Shown here one piece after another: positions 25,867-34,905 of a DNA stretch of 64,000 nt. The stretch's first letter is position 1, and each line of letters begins with the position of its first letter. Both the position numbers and the translations under genes were made by a program. The notes beneath the pieces are model-generated. The model saw only the letters and a list, made by a program, of their open reading frames with translations, was not told the DNA's origin and searched no databases. The DNA is taken from NCBI RefSeq assembly GCF_003337485.1, contig NZ_QPJJ01000002.1, positions 62,001-126,000 on the forward strand. Direction: 5' to 3'. The stretch comes from Saliterribacillus persicus. Its GTDB lineage: Bacteria; Bacillota; Bacilli; Bacillales; Amphibacillaceae.

Positions 25867-26430
25867 TTATATTTGATGAATGATTAACTTATTCCAAGTA
25901 GCCTTCCAATCTTTTTTAATAATACGCTGATTGTAAATTAATGATAGGTCTGTGTTTTCAAGAAAATATGGAGTCGGTTTTACTATCAAGCTGACAACAT
26001 CACTAATTCCACAAGGAGCTGTTAATATAACTTGATTCCAGTCATCTAACTTTACTCCCAATGCGGTTGCTGTTTCTGGAAACTTTGAAATGGCGTCAAC
26101 AGAAGAAGAGTATGGTTCAACATTATTTCTAAGGTGCATTCTGGCTTCATTCTTTATCGACCAAGGAATATTTGGTAAAAGAGATTTGAGTTTACCTTCT
26201 GACTTCTTTTCTTCTAATTCACTAAGTGTTGTCGGATCAAAATAGATTACATCAATATCAGGTATCGGTGTTCTTACACTAAAACCATGTAAAATATCCC
26301 AAACTTTTGATCTAACAAAGCCCGCACAGATCCACCAATCTGATAAATTTAATGACTTAGCAGCTTTTAATATTTCCATCATCCAATCATCTTCATCTAT
26401 AAGAGTCGTGATTTCATCCTCATTAAACAT
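25867..26430 (-). CDS. Nucleotidyltransferase-family protein (DUF925/NTP_transf_6 type)
   Basis: A 187-residue protein with WWICAGFVRSKVWD and PDIDVIYFD, the conserved glycine loop and acidic pair of this nucleotidyltransferase group. The start at 26430 is preferred (AAGGGG nine or ten bases upstream) over an ATG at 26448. Family members are uncharacterised; transfer of a nucleotide to a small molecule is inferred from the fold. Confidence 0.8.
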   Translation of the reverse strand: MFNEDEITTLIDEDDWMMEILKAAKSLNLSDWWICAGFVRSKVWDILHGFSVRTPIPDIDVIYFDPTTLSELEEKKSEGKLKSLLPNIPWSIKNEARMHLRNNVEPYSSSVDAISKFPETATALGVKLDDWNQVILTAPCGISDVVSLIVKPTPYFLENTDLSLIYNQRIIKKDWKATWNKLIIHQI

Positions 26431-26525
26431 AATAATATACCCCTTCATGAACTAAGAAATTATAAAATTTTTATCTTCTAGGTGGAAGTCTTCATCAAGA
26501 GGGTGTACCCGTTAAATTGCGAAAT

Positions 26526-26861
26526 CTAACCAACCTCTTCTACTTCGAATTTTAACCGATTTACATCCCAAACATCTTCATCATAGTTACTGAAAACATT
26601 TACCTTAACTTTTTGCCCTACATTATACTCTTCTGGATTTGAAACCCGAATTGTATGTATCATTGACTCCGTTTTATTACCAACTGCCTCTTTTGAAGTT
26701 GCTGATTTAATCAAAGTCATCGATCCTTCTACTTCAACATTTCCAGAGTTTTCGTTGATTTCTATGATAATTCCTTCTATCAAATACTCTTCATCCGTTT
26801 GTGAACAACTTATCAGAACAGGCATTAAGGCTACAATAAAGAGTGCCTTGCTTTTTAACAT
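26526..26861 (-). CDS. Small lipoprotein, possibly DUF3221 type
   Basis: A 111-residue predicted lipoprotein. MLKSKALFIVALMPVLISCS is a lipoprotein signal with the lipid-attachment Cys in LISC. The mature part is a small beta domain (YNVGQKVKVNVF) resembling DUF3221 lipoproteins. The ATG at 26861 has GGAAAGGTGA upstream; a GTG at 26873 overlaps that site. Confidence 0.7.
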   Translation of the reverse strand: MLKSKALFIVALMPVLISCSQTDEEYLIEGIIIEINENSGNVEVEGSMTLIKSATSKEAVGNKTESMIHTIRVSNPEEYNVGQKVKVNVFSNYDEDVWDVNRLKFEVEEVG

Positions 26862-26954
26862 TTTAGCATTCACCTTTCCTATTCATTTTTTAACTCTTCT
26901 TAACTTCAACAAGAAAAGGCGAATACCCTTTTTCAGTATTCGTACCTGTTTACT

Positions 26955-27146
26955 TTAAAAAGAGACTAATACGAAAAGCCTTAATAAAGCATATAAAGAA
27001 AATCCCGTACCGATAAATATGATAATAAATCTTATGATAAATCTAATGATCCGATTCATTTTAGAACGAATGAAGAAATCAATAAAACCAACCGCTAAAA
27101 ACAAAATCCCTATACTAAAACTGATTAAGATTTCCAACAAACTCAC
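26955..27146 (-). CDS. 63-residue two-helix membrane protein
   Basis: Two membrane segments around a basic stretch (RSKMNRIIRF). The GTG at 27146 follows GGTGGGAA closely; a TTG at 27140 may be the real start. Function unknown. Confidence 0.5.
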   Translation of the reverse strand: MSLLEILISFSIGILFLAVGFIDFFIRSKMNRIIRFIIRFIIIFIGTGFSLYALLRLFVLVSF

Positions 27147-27229
27147 TTCCCACCGTCAAATCTTATTCACGAACAATGTTCTTCATTGAATAGGCTGCTT
27201 CGTTAGGATGAAATTCCATTTAAATTTTA

Positions 27230-27409
27230 TCAATAAAAGGTGATTACTTCCTTAGTTTCCTCAATTTGCTGCTGTCCACCTCTATGTTCTTTTTCGTGCT
27301 CATTTTCAGTTACCATATTGAGGATTATAGTGATTAAAATTTGCAAAACAAGAAATGCCAAAATTGCTATAAAAACAGCACTTATTAAATTGGATAAAAA
27401 TTTTTTCAT
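27230..27409 (-). CDS. 59-residue single-helix membrane protein
   Basis: MKKFLSN, then a membrane segment (residues 10-32), then a charged tail rich in Glu, His and Gln (ENEHEKEHRGGQQQ). The ribosome site before 27409 is weak (AGGT). Coding is likely from the clear layout but not certain. Confidence 0.45.
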   Translation of the reverse strand: MKKFLSNLISAVFIAILAFLVLQILITIILNMVTENEHEKEHRGGQQQIEETKEVITFY

Positions 27410-27517
27410 ACCTAATACCACTTCTATACATAGGCAAAAATGAAGCTAAATTTTTAAAATTCATCTTAGATTTTTGGTGAATTAAATTGAAAAAACACAA
27501 AGCCTATTTTGTAGTAT

Positions 27518-28054
27518 TTACACCTTCGTTTGAAAGGTTTTTTCTTTATACCACTTTCTAAGCTGATTAATATGAGCTTGATGGTAGCGGCTATGATCAG
27601 CCATATGCCATATTCCCCATCGAATCGTAGCTTGCTTTTCGTTTTCATGGCCAAAAGTGACAACTTTATCTAGTGCGGCATCTGCTAATTGTTTACATAT
27701 ATCTTCAAATTTATTTAATACTCCTTCATATTCAGATATAAGGGTATTTAAAGACTTCCCTTTGATTATTGGAAGTCTATTATTTGTATCTATCATGGGT
27801 CCATATTGATCTTTTAGAGAATCAGGAATTGGCTGTTTTTTTATTCTATAAACCCAATTAAGGTCAACATACATGATATGTCTAATTAACTGGGCGGTAC
27901 TATTAAAGTTGTTAGTTGGTCCTTTATAATCTAATTCTTCTTATGACATCCCCGCAGTAATAAACCTTAATCGTTGGCTATTTTCAATCACAGCAGAATA
28001 AAATATTCCTACCATTGGTGACATATCTGCTTCACCTTTTAAATCTTTAAACAT
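27518..28054 (-). pseudogene. DinB-family protein interrupted by one nonsense codon
   Basis: The full frame runs from an ATG at 28054 (GAGGAAA upstream) to 27518, 178 codons, and is open except for a TAA at 27941-27943. Around it the protein reads FITAGMS-stop-EELDYKGP; CAA (Gln) to TAA is the simplest cause. The rest has DinB/YfiT features: HIMYVDLNWVYR near the middle and HMADHSRYHQAHINQLRKW with metal-binding histidines near the end. DinB proteins are often thiol-dependent transferases. Either a recent pseudogene or a read error. Confidence 0.75.
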
Positions 28055-28201
28055 ATCTGATTTTCCTCTCTAGCTTTATTTATATAATCAATCCTTTACG
28101 CAGTACAGAAAACTGGAGAATTGAAGTGAAACCATGTAATCACTATCAAAAATGTATATTTATTTTTGATAGTCCATTTAAAAAATCGTGAATTAAAACA
28201 A

Positions 28202-28864
28202 CTACTTATTATGTAAAAAACTTAATAATCTATCAAAAGTATTGATCTCGGCATATGGTTTTATTTCGGTATCATTCTTTACCCTATGAGGATTAAACCA
28301 TATTCCCTTTATATTTGCATTTTGACAACCACCAATATCCTTTTCTATGTCATCTCCAACGAATAAAGTGTCTTCTGGTAACACATTAATCTTAGTTAAG
28401 GCTAATTCGAATATGCGTTTATTAGGTTTACTACATCCTACTTCCTCAGAAATAATGATATTATCAAACAAACTATTTAAATTAGTGTTTATAATTTTAG
28501 CCTTTTGTCTCTGAGTTGAACCGTTTGTAATAATTGCAACTTTAACATGCCTCTTTATACCATTTACGATTTTTATAGTATTTGGGTCTGCTGAAAAACA
28601 ATGGGGGAAATTAACGTTCCAAAAACCCTGAAGGTCACTGCGTGGCAGTCTATATACTGGTGGAAATTCATCAAAAAACGACTCCAAAACTTTTGCTTTA
28701 TCACCATTTCCATAGCTTCTATTGTCATATTCTTTGAATTTTTGTAGCATTTCACTTTTCTTTGAATCTTTAACATCGCTATAACACTTTTCTAAAATAA
28801 TGAAAAACATTTTATCTACTGCATTACCCCTATTAAGTAAGGTATCATCTAAATCAAATAGCAT
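28202..28864 (-). CDS. HAD-superfamily hydrolase (YjjG type)
   Basis: A 220-residue phosphatase with motif I MLFDLDDTLLN, motif II VAIITNGSTQRQ, motif III Lys in CSKPNKRIF and motif IV FVGDDIEKDIGG, then GIWFNP. Such enzymes often act on non-canonical nucleotides. The ATG at 28864 starts right at motif I with GAGAGG ten bases upstream; a TTG at 28882 lacks a site. Confidence 0.86.
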   Translation of the reverse strand: MLFDLDDTLLNRGNAVDKMFFIILEKCYSDVKDSKKSEMLQKFKEYDNRSYGNGDKAKVLESFFDEFPPVYRLPRSDLQGFWNVNFPHCFSADPNTIKIVNGIKRHVKVAIITNGSTQRQKAKIINTNLNSLFDNIIISEEVGCSKPNKRIFELALTKINVLPEDTLFVGDDIEKDIGGCQNANIKGIWFNPHRVKNDTEIKPYAEINTFDRLLSFLHNK

Positions 28865-28908
28865 TGCTTTTGAACCTCTCAAAGAATTTCACAGCCTTTC
28901 TCGAATTA

Positions 28909-28930
28909 TGTAAACAATCGCTAGTTTACA
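28909..28930. promoter_or_regulatory. Perfect inverted repeat TGTAAAC-N8-GTTTACA
   Basis: A 7-8-7 inverted repeat lies between the HAD and nucleotidyltransferase genes, about 45 bases before the HAD start. It fits a dimeric repressor site as well as an mRNA hairpin; the regulator is unknown. Confidence 0.5.
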
Positions 28931-28963
28931 TTTTCAAATTCAAAATTTATCGAAGACTCCCTG

Positions 28964-29776
28964 TTAAAGTAAACGCTTCTCGTTTAATAACTTCTGAATA
29001 TTTTCCAAAATATAATTCCTTATCAACAGAAGTTCATCCTTCTCAAAGTCATAAGCATCTTTGCAATTAGAATAACAATTGACCACTTTTTCAATAGTAA
29101 TGCTCAACTCTTTGGGGAATGTTAATACACCCCAGTTACCAGCTTCTAGCTTTGAAGAAATCACTCTTTCTTTTAGGTACCAAAACACTCTGATCATATT
29201 TAATGTACAGTATATTGGGTCATCTTCAATATTTTCTAAACAATCCTTAAAATCACCCATTATTGAGGATGTATAATCCGACTGTGGAACTAGTGGGAAA
29301 ACCTCACTAATTGGTGTACCTACTACACATATTCCTCTATTATTAATTATAGTAATATGAGCTGCTAAATCTGTATCAGTGTTAATATCTCCATTAAGAA
29401 ATTTGTATGTTCCCTTTAATAGATCATTTTCATACCTTTCTCTCCAGAATTCACTGAAATGAAAATCAAATGGACAAGGATGTTTCCAGTCTTTTAATTG
29501 TTCCTTATATAGAAAACTAATTTCAACTGGATATGGGGAATTAGAACACATTAAAAGAAACTTTGCTAATTTCCTTTTAGTTTGAATTGTAATAGGCTTG
29601 TTTGTGATTACCAATAAATCAATATCGCTACTTTTTGGGTTAAATCCTCCCATCGCCAAAGAACCGTGAATATAAAAACCAACCAAATCTTCTTCTATTA
29701 TTCTTGTAATCTCCTTTTGAAGTTGAGTAATAATAACTTTTATATTAGAGGAATACGTATTCCGATTGTTACTCAT
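28964..29776 (-). CDS. Aminoglycoside-nucleotidyltransferase-like protein (AadA/ANT(9)-like)
   Basis: A 270-residue protein. The N-terminal nucleotidyltransferase core is GFYIHGSLAMGGFNP and SSDIDLLVIT, with the catalytic acidic pair DID; the C-terminal helical domain (about residues 160-260) fits the DUF4111 region of AadA-type enzymes. Those adenylylate spectinomycin or streptomycin. Chromosomal homologues often do not confer resistance, so the substrate is open. AAGGGGGAT precedes the ATG. Confidence 0.82.
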   Translation of the reverse strand: MSNNRNTYSSNIKVIITQLQKEITRIIEEDLVGFYIHGSLAMGGFNPKSSDIDLLVITNKPITIQTKRKLAKFLLMCSNSPYPVEISFLYKEQLKDWKHPCPFDFHFSEFWRERYENDLLKGTYKFLNGDINTDTDLAAHITIINNRGICVVGTPISEVFPLVPQSDYTSSIMGDFKDCLENIEDDPIYCTLNMIRVFWYLKERVISSKLEAGNWGVLTFPKELSITIEKVVNCYSNCKDAYDFEKDELLLIRNYILENIQKLLNEKRLL

Positions 29777-29806
29777 TTAAGATCCCCCTTTTGAAGAAAC
29801 ACACCG

Positions 29807-30043
29807 TTAATTAGTCTGTGTACGACGATATTCTACAGTCATTGCAATTCCTACGATTAATTCAAGAACCGCTAATCCTAAGACATATAATCCAATTGAT
29901 GGAAGTGACAAAATCCCTAAAACAAGATGACAGACCGCAGCAATATACATGCCTATCTGTTTTTTAAAATACATGTTAAAAATTGCATAAACTAATACAG
30001 CTACAATAAGTCCCAATGCAATCCAAGAAACCCAAGATAACAT
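29807..30043 (-). CDS. 78-residue three-helix membrane protein
   Basis: AAGGAGG precedes the ATG at 30043; a TTG directly before it is less likely. Hydrophobic segments cover residues 3-24, 29-48 and 50-69, ending with a short polar tail. Last of the minus-strand small-gene run. Function unknown. Confidence 0.6.
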   Translation of the reverse strand: MLSWVSWIALGLIVAVLVYAIFNMYFKKQIGMYIAAVCHLVLGILSLPSIGLYVLGLAVLELIVGIAMTVEYRRTQTN

Positions 30044-30046
30044 CAA

Positions 30047-30423
30047 ACCTCCTCCTTATCTCGTATATTAGTTTAATGTTAAAATGTGGACTCTTCCATT
30101 AACCTGTGACTTTAATCTAAGTATATTTCTTTTCAATTTTCACTATAATTTTAACATAAATATCCATATGGTCTTTTAACAGTTATTTATTTTTTTACTG
30201 ATGAATATTAATTAAAAACGAAATGAAGGTATAAAAATGACTACTAACCTGATTTTAAATTTAGTAGTCATTTAAAGCCGTATTTTATATGTTAGCGATA
30301 GATATAAGAACCCGTTATTGAAATTTAGCTTCTTATCTTTTTCTATTCAACTAAAACTACCTTTAGCTAAATAAGAAATAAAGCTTAATTCATTATTCTC
30401 GTAGAATATTCTTGTTTAAAAAA
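30047..30423. other. AT-rich gap with a hairpin
   Basis: No gene was seen. It contains a 13-bp hairpin AAATGACTACTAA (30235-30247) / TTAGTAGTCATTT (30261-30273) that could end fabH transcripts; its sequence is nearly the same as the terminator on the other side of fabH. Confidence 0.5.
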
Positions 30424-31431
30424 TCATAGAAATCTTGATTCATTCTTCACTTCATCAAAATTCACTTCTAATAGTTGCCCAGCGTGAACCAAACCAGAAC
30501 CAAAACCGTACATTAGAACTCTGTCCCCATTTTTCACTTTCCCTTCACGAATACCAAGATCAAGCGCTAAAGGGATTGTAGCGGCAGAGGTATTTCCAAA
30601 GTTTACTAAACTGTATAATGTTTTCCCCATTGGATAATCCAATTTTTCACATATTGGCTCTATTAATCGTAGGTTTGCACTGTGAGGAATAAACCAATCC
30701 ACGTCATTTAAACTCGTTTTAGTTTTTTTAAACATTTTTCTAATATTATCAGGAACATTCCTTACAACCCAACGAAAAACTTCTCTACCGTTTTGGACAA
30801 GGTATTGTGTATCTAATAGTTCTGTATCATTTACCTTTTTTGATAGCCCGATGCGATATACATGTTGCGCTCCACTTCCATCACTTCCTAAATGGAAACC
30901 AATAAAAGATTTGGAACTTTCGTCTTTCTCAACTAATACTGCACCTGCTCCATCTCCAAATATGATGCATGTACTTCTATCCGTATAATCTGTGATTTTT
31001 GAAAGTGCATCTGCCCCAATCACCAAAACCTTTTTATGAAGCCCAGCTGCAATATAACTGTGTGCTGTGTGTAGTGCGTAAACAAACCCAGCACAAGCTG
31101 CACTTAAATCGATGGCGCCTGCTTCTTTTATACCTAAATTCTCCTGTATGATACTTGCGACAGATGGGAATGGGAAATCTGGTGTGCTAGTTGCCACAAT
31201 AATCATATCTACGTCATCAAGATTTTTATTGTATCTTTGCATTAGATCTTTTACAGCTGAAATGCACAAATCACTTGTAAACTCATCAGGACGAGCTATT
31301 CTACGTTCTTTAATTCCTGTTCTTTGAATAATCCAGTCGTTATTTGTATCCACCATTTTCTCAAGGTCAAAGTTTGTTAACTTTTTTTCTGGAACATATG
31401 TCCCAATAGCCGTTATTCTTGTTCCAATCAT
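30424..31431 (-). CDS. fabH: Beta-ketoacyl-ACP synthase III (FabH)
   Basis: A 335-residue thiolase-fold enzyme that starts fatty acid synthesis by condensing acyl-CoA with malonyl-ACP. The catalytic triad is C113 in DLSAACAGFVYA, the His in FIPHSANLRL and the Asn in NFGNTSAATIP. It looks more like the second copy of Bacillus (YhfB, FabHB), since it stands alone and is not followed by fabF. GGGGTGG precedes the ATG. Flanking hairpins on both sides make it a single-gene unit. Confidence 0.92.
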   Translation of the reverse strand: MIGTRITAIGTYVPEKKLTNFDLEKMVDTNNDWIIQRTGIKERRIARPDEFTSDLCISAVKDLMQRYNKNLDDVDMIIVATSTPDFPFPSVASIIQENLGIKEAGAIDLSAACAGFVYALHTAHSYIAAGLHKKVLVIGADALSKITDYTDRSTCIIFGDGAGAVLVEKDESSKSFIGFHLGSDGSGAQHVYRIGLSKKVNDTELLDTQYLVQNGREVFRWVVRNVPDNIRKMFKKTKTSLNDVDWFIPHSANLRLIEPICEKLDYPMGKTLYSLVNFGNTSAATIPLALDLGIREGKVKNGDRVLMYGFGSGLVHAGQLLEVNFDEVKNESRFL

Positions 31432-31580
31432 TCATTCCACCCCTTTTTATGGTTGGTGTTATTATCTGGTACTAATTATATCTAAAACGGGAGGTATAAA
31501 TCAATATATTTCCATTTAATAAACTGAAAAGAACTGTAGATTAATTATAGCTACTTAATAAAAGTATATTGCTTCAATCA

Positions 31581-31626
31581 AAAAAATGACCACTAAACTG
31601 CTATGCAATTTAGTGGTCATTTTTTT
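31581..31626 (-). terminator. Strong terminator after the siderophore-binding protein gene
   Basis: Arms AAATGACCACTAAA and TTTAGTGGTCATTT around an 11-base loop, flanked by A and T runs, so it can work in both directions. It resembles the hairpin at 30235-30273. Confidence 0.85.
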
Positions 31627-31661
31627 ATATAAGCACTAGAGAAACCTGTTATTATCTATTT

Positions 31662-32645
31662 CTATTCCACTAATGACTCGAGTACTTCATCAATCGTTTT
31701 TTCAAATGCAATGACACCTTTATTTGTCCAGTTACTTGCATCTGTATAACGATATACTTGATCATTTTCTACCGCATTAATTCCTTGCCATACAGAGCTG
31801 TTATTTAAGGTTTCTAGCCCTTCAGATCCATCTTCTCCTAGTAAGAAAACATGATCTGCATCTAATTCTGATAATTTTTCAAGAGAGATCGGATCCCATG
31901 TTTCACCCGCTTCTCCTAATTCTTCTGTAAGAGCTGAAGGTGCTAAGCCTAGACCTTCATAAACAACTCTGGCAGCATGGCGATCTTCTTCAAGCATAAA
32001 GTATTGATCACCTGTCACCCAGATAATTGCAACTGTCTCGTCTCCTACCGCTTCAGAAACTTCTTCTTTAGCTGCTTCTACCTTTTCGTCATAAGCTGCA
32101 AGTCTTTCTTCAGCTACTGCTTTTTTTCCTAACATTTCACCAATTAATGTTAATTGGGTGCGGAAATCCGCATGATCTTCAGGTTTAAAAACATAGGTTG
32201 GTGCAATATTTTCATAATCAGAAAGCTGACCTTCCATTGAATCAAGTGTACTTGCAATGATTAAATCTGGATTATAACTTAATACCTGTTCTACAGGTAA
32301 ATTCCATTCGATTTTCTCGACACCTTCTAAATCATCTTGTAGATAATCCTGCACACTTTCACCAATTGCCCATTGCGCTGCTGGTGTTACATCTAATGCC
32401 ACTAAAGCATCTTCCATAAATGGTGCAATAATATTCTCAGGGTTAGCCGGGATTTCTACCTCTCCGTTTGCATCTTCCATAGTTACTGGCTCGCTGCTTT
32501 CAGCTTCCCCTTCTTCAACATTTTCTTCTTCATTTGTTTCTTCATTACTAGTATTCTCTTCGTTATTTTCTTCGTTTCCACATGCAACAAGAAATAATAA
32601 TGCAAATAAGGCTAGAAGAAAAATCGATTGTTTAATTGTACGCAT
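31662..32645 (-). CDS. Siderophore ABC transporter binding lipoprotein (YfiY-like)
   Basis: A 327-residue lipoprotein: signal and lipobox FLVACGNE, then a long acidic linker rich in Glu and Asn (residues 24-52), then a class III periplasmic-binding-like domain (NIIAPFMEDALVALDV, YNPDLIIAS). It should capture an iron-siderophore and deliver it to the FecCD-type permeases encoded divergently. The arrangement matches yfiY next to yfiZ-yfhA of Bacillus (schizokinen/arthrobactin uptake), but the ligand is not proven. AAGGAGG precedes the ATG and a Fur box overlaps its promoter. Confidence 0.86.
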   Translation of the reverse strand: MRTIKQSIFLLALFALLFLVACGNEENNEENTSNEETNEEENVEEGEAESSEPVTMEDANGEVEIPANPENIIAPFMEDALVALDVTPAAQWAIGESVQDYLQDDLEGVEKIEWNLPVEQVLSYNPDLIIASTLDSMEGQLSDYENIAPTYVFKPEDHADFRTQLTLIGEMLGKKAVAEERLAAYDEKVEAAKEEVSEAVGDETVAIIWVTGDQYFMLEEDRHAARVVYEGLGLAPSALTEELGEAGETWDPISLEKLSELDADHVFLLGEDGSEGLETLNNSSVWQGINAVENDQVYRYTDASNWTNKGVIAFEKTIDEVLESLVE

Positions 32646-32678
32646 TTGATTGCCTCCTTGGTGTTCTCTCTAATGATG

Positions 32679-32707
32679 ATGATATTCATTTTCAATTATG
32701 ATGTCAA
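32679..32707 (-). promoter_or_regulatory. Fur-boxed promoter of the binding-protein gene
   Basis: Minus-strand promoter TTGACA, 17 bases, TATCAT. A Fur box TGATATTCATTTTCA (plus strand, 32680-32694) matches TGATAATNATTATCA at 12 of 14 specified positions and overlaps the -10. Repression by iron-loaded Fur is inferred. Confidence 0.75.
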
Positions 32708-32721
32708 GCATTCTGAAAATA

Positions 32722-32750
32722 TTGATGTATTAAGATTAAACCGATATACT
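32722..32750 (+). promoter_or_regulatory. Divergent permease promoter
   Basis: TTGATG (32722-32727), 17 bases, TATACT (32745-32750), reading toward the permease genes. The Fur box of the divergent promoter lies 28 bases upstream. Confidence 0.55.
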
Positions 32751-32833
32751 TTCCTATATACTTATAGCGAAATTAAAACACACTATTTTTAAATAGATGA
32801 AAAATTCTTTTTTGCTACGAAAGGAACTTTTTA

Positions 32834-33859
32834 ATGGAACGTACGGATAATACGATTCAGACTAAGCATAAAAGAAGCTCGGCACTGCTTTTTGGCGGAC
32901 TTTTTTTATTGGTTTTTTCGATTGGTGTATCAATTGCTTATGGTGCAACAGATATAGATCTTTTAACGGTATGGCAAAGCTTATTTAATTTTGATTCAGC
33001 TAATACCTCCCATCAAGTGATCCAAGAAATTCGGTTACCAAGAGGACTTGGTTCCGCACTTGTTGGGGCTTTTTTAGCTATGTCAGGCGCTATTATGCAG
33101 GGCATGACTAGAAATCCGCTAGCCTCGCCTTCGATTATGGGTGTAACAGATGGTGCAGCATTTGGCATAGTTATGGTACTTGCATTCTTACCAATGGCTA
33201 CAACTTTAACGCAAACACTAGCGGCTTTTGTTGGAGCTGGGCTTACCGTTATCATTGTATTTGCTATTGGCTCCGCTTCAAAAACAGGCTTAACACCAGT
33301 TAAATTAGCACTTGCCGGTGTTGCCATTGGAACACTGGTTCAATCACTCTCTTCTATTTTCGCACTACATTTTCAGCTTGAAAAGCAATTAAGCTTTTGG
33401 ATTGCAGGTGGACTTGCTAATACGACATGGAATGCTGTTTATATCTTGTTTATAGCTGGAATTATTGGCGTTGTTTTAGCTTTAACGATTTCAAAATCAC
33501 TTACAATCTTAAGTCTTGGTGAAGACATTGCTACCGGGCTTGGGCAAAATAACACCCTTATTAAAATAGTCGCGATTATTGCGGTATTTATGCTCACTGG
33601 CGCAGCAGTAACGACAGCCGGTGCAGTTGGGTTTCTTGGACTTATTATTCCACATATTACTCGATTTTTAATCGGAAATGATTATAGATGGATCATTCCA
33701 ATATCTGGTGTGTTAGGCGGTATCTTACTTGTGAATGCTGATATCGTAGCAAGAATGATTAATGCACCATTTGAAACACCAGTCGGAGCAATCACCTCCA
33801 TTATAGGCGTGCCCTTCTTCTTATATCTAGCTAGAGGAAAGGGGGTAGCTAAAGCATGA
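32834..33859 (+). CDS. FecCD-family siderophore permease (YfiZ-like)
   Basis: A 341-residue permease with nine or ten membrane helices. Family marks are RLPRGLGSALVGAFLAMSG, GMTRNPLASPSIMGVTDGA and the C-terminal GFLGLIIPHITRF coupling region that contacts the ATPase. Its stop overlaps the next permease's start by four bases, so the two are translated together and form the heterodimeric channel. AAAGGAA precedes the ATG. Confidence 0.9.
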   Translation: MERTDNTIQTKHKRSSALLFGGLFLLVFSIGVSIAYGATDIDLLTVWQSLFNFDSANTSHQVIQEIRLPRGLGSALVGAFLAMSGAIMQGMTRNPLASPSIMGVTDGAAFGIVMVLAFLPMATTLTQTLAAFVGAGLTVIIVFAIGSASKTGLTPVKLALAGVAIGTLVQSLSSIFALHFQLEKQLSFWIAGGLANTTWNAVYILFIAGIIGVVLALTISKSLTILSLGEDIATGLGQNNTLIKIVAIIAVFMLTGAAVTTAGAVGFLGLIIPHITRFLIGNDYRWIIPISGVLGGILLVNADIVARMINAPFETPVGAITSIIGVPFFLYLARGKGVAKA

Positions 33860-34872
33860 CAGCTAAAGCAAAGCTAAGAAAAAAATTTATTTTATCATCT
33901 ATCATACTTCTTATAGCGATCGTCTGTAGTAGTCTTTTAAGCTTAAACCTTGGCATTATAACTATTTCGCCGTTAGAAGTCTGGCAAACGATACTTGGAA
34001 ATGGCACAGAGCAACAGGAGCTTGTATTATTCCAATTCAGGTTACCTAGGATTACACTTGCCATATTAATCGGAATTGGCTTAGCTGTTTCAGGTGCGGT
34101 CTTGCAAAGTATCACACAAAATGACCTAGCTGAGCCTGGAATATTGGGAATTAACGCTGGTGCTGGTCTTGCCATTGTATTATTTATCTTCTTTTTTCAA
34201 AATACGATGTCTATGTCAGAAGGGCTTTCTATCTTTATTATGCCCCTATTTGCATTACTAGGAGCCTTTACCGCCGCAATATTGATTTACATCCTATCCT
34301 GGAAACGCGGGGTTAGTCCAATTCGACTGATACTAGTGGGTATTGGGGTAAATGCTGGATTTAATGCTATTTTGATAATTTTTCAATTAAAGATGGACCC
34401 CCAGGACTTTCGTCAAGTCACCGTGTGGCTAACAGGTGATATTTGGAATGCCAATTGGAGCTTTGTCTATGCATTAGCTCCATGGATTATTATTTTAGTG
34501 CCACTTGTTCTATTAAAAGCAAGTACATTAAACCTTATGCACTTGAGTGATGAAGTTGCCTCTGGATTAGGGTCAAATGTGGAAGTGGAACGCCGAATAT
34601 TACTCATTTTTGCCGTCGCATTAGCTGGTGCTTCGGTTGCTGCTGGTGGAGGAATTGCCTTTTTAGGTTTAGTTGCGCCACATATTGCGAGAAGAATGAT
34701 TGGACCGCTTCATCAATATATGATCCCTTTGACCACACTTATTGGCGCCTTCATATTAATCACAGCAGATATGATTGCGAACAATTTACTTTCACCAACA
34801 GCGTTACCGGTTGGTGTGATTATAGCCATTTTAAGTACACCTTATTTTATTTATTTGTTAATGAAAGCATGA
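33856..34872 (+). CDS. FecCD-family siderophore permease (YfhA-like)
   Basis: A 338-residue permease, partner of the one just upstream. Marks are RLPRITLAILIGIGLAVSG, LAEPGILGINAGAGLAIVLF and AFLGLVAPHIARR. No ATP-binding subunit follows; in Bacillus the shared YusV (FpbE-like) ATPase is encoded elsewhere, which is probably also the case here. Confidence 0.9.
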   Translation: MTAKAKLRKKFILSSIILLIAIVCSSLLSLNLGIITISPLEVWQTILGNGTEQQELVLFQFRLPRITLAILIGIGLAVSGAVLQSITQNDLAEPGILGINAGAGLAIVLFIFFFQNTMSMSEGLSIFIMPLFALLGAFTAAILIYILSWKRGVSPIRLILVGIGVNAGFNAILIIFQLKMDPQDFRQVTVWLTGDIWNANWSFVYALAPWIIILVPLVLLKASTLNLMHLSDEVASGLGSNVEVERRILLIFAVALAGASVAAGGGIAFLGLVAPHIARRMIGPLHQYMIPLTTLIGAFILITADMIANNLLSPTALPVGVIIAILSTPYFIYLLMKA

Positions 34873-34905
34873 AAAAAACGTGGAGAGATGACCTCTCCAC
34901 GTTTA
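34872..34905 (-). terminator. treR terminator
   Basis: Perfect 12-bp arms AAACGTGGAGAG (34876-34887) and CTCTCCACGTTT (34893-34904) with T7 on the minus strand; it overlaps the treR stop codon. Confidence 0.85.

Noticed and set aside
15890-30043. Classical integron gene-cassette array
   Set aside because: No tyrosine integrase and no GTTRRRY-type attC core was found; the palindromes are reported as repeats only.
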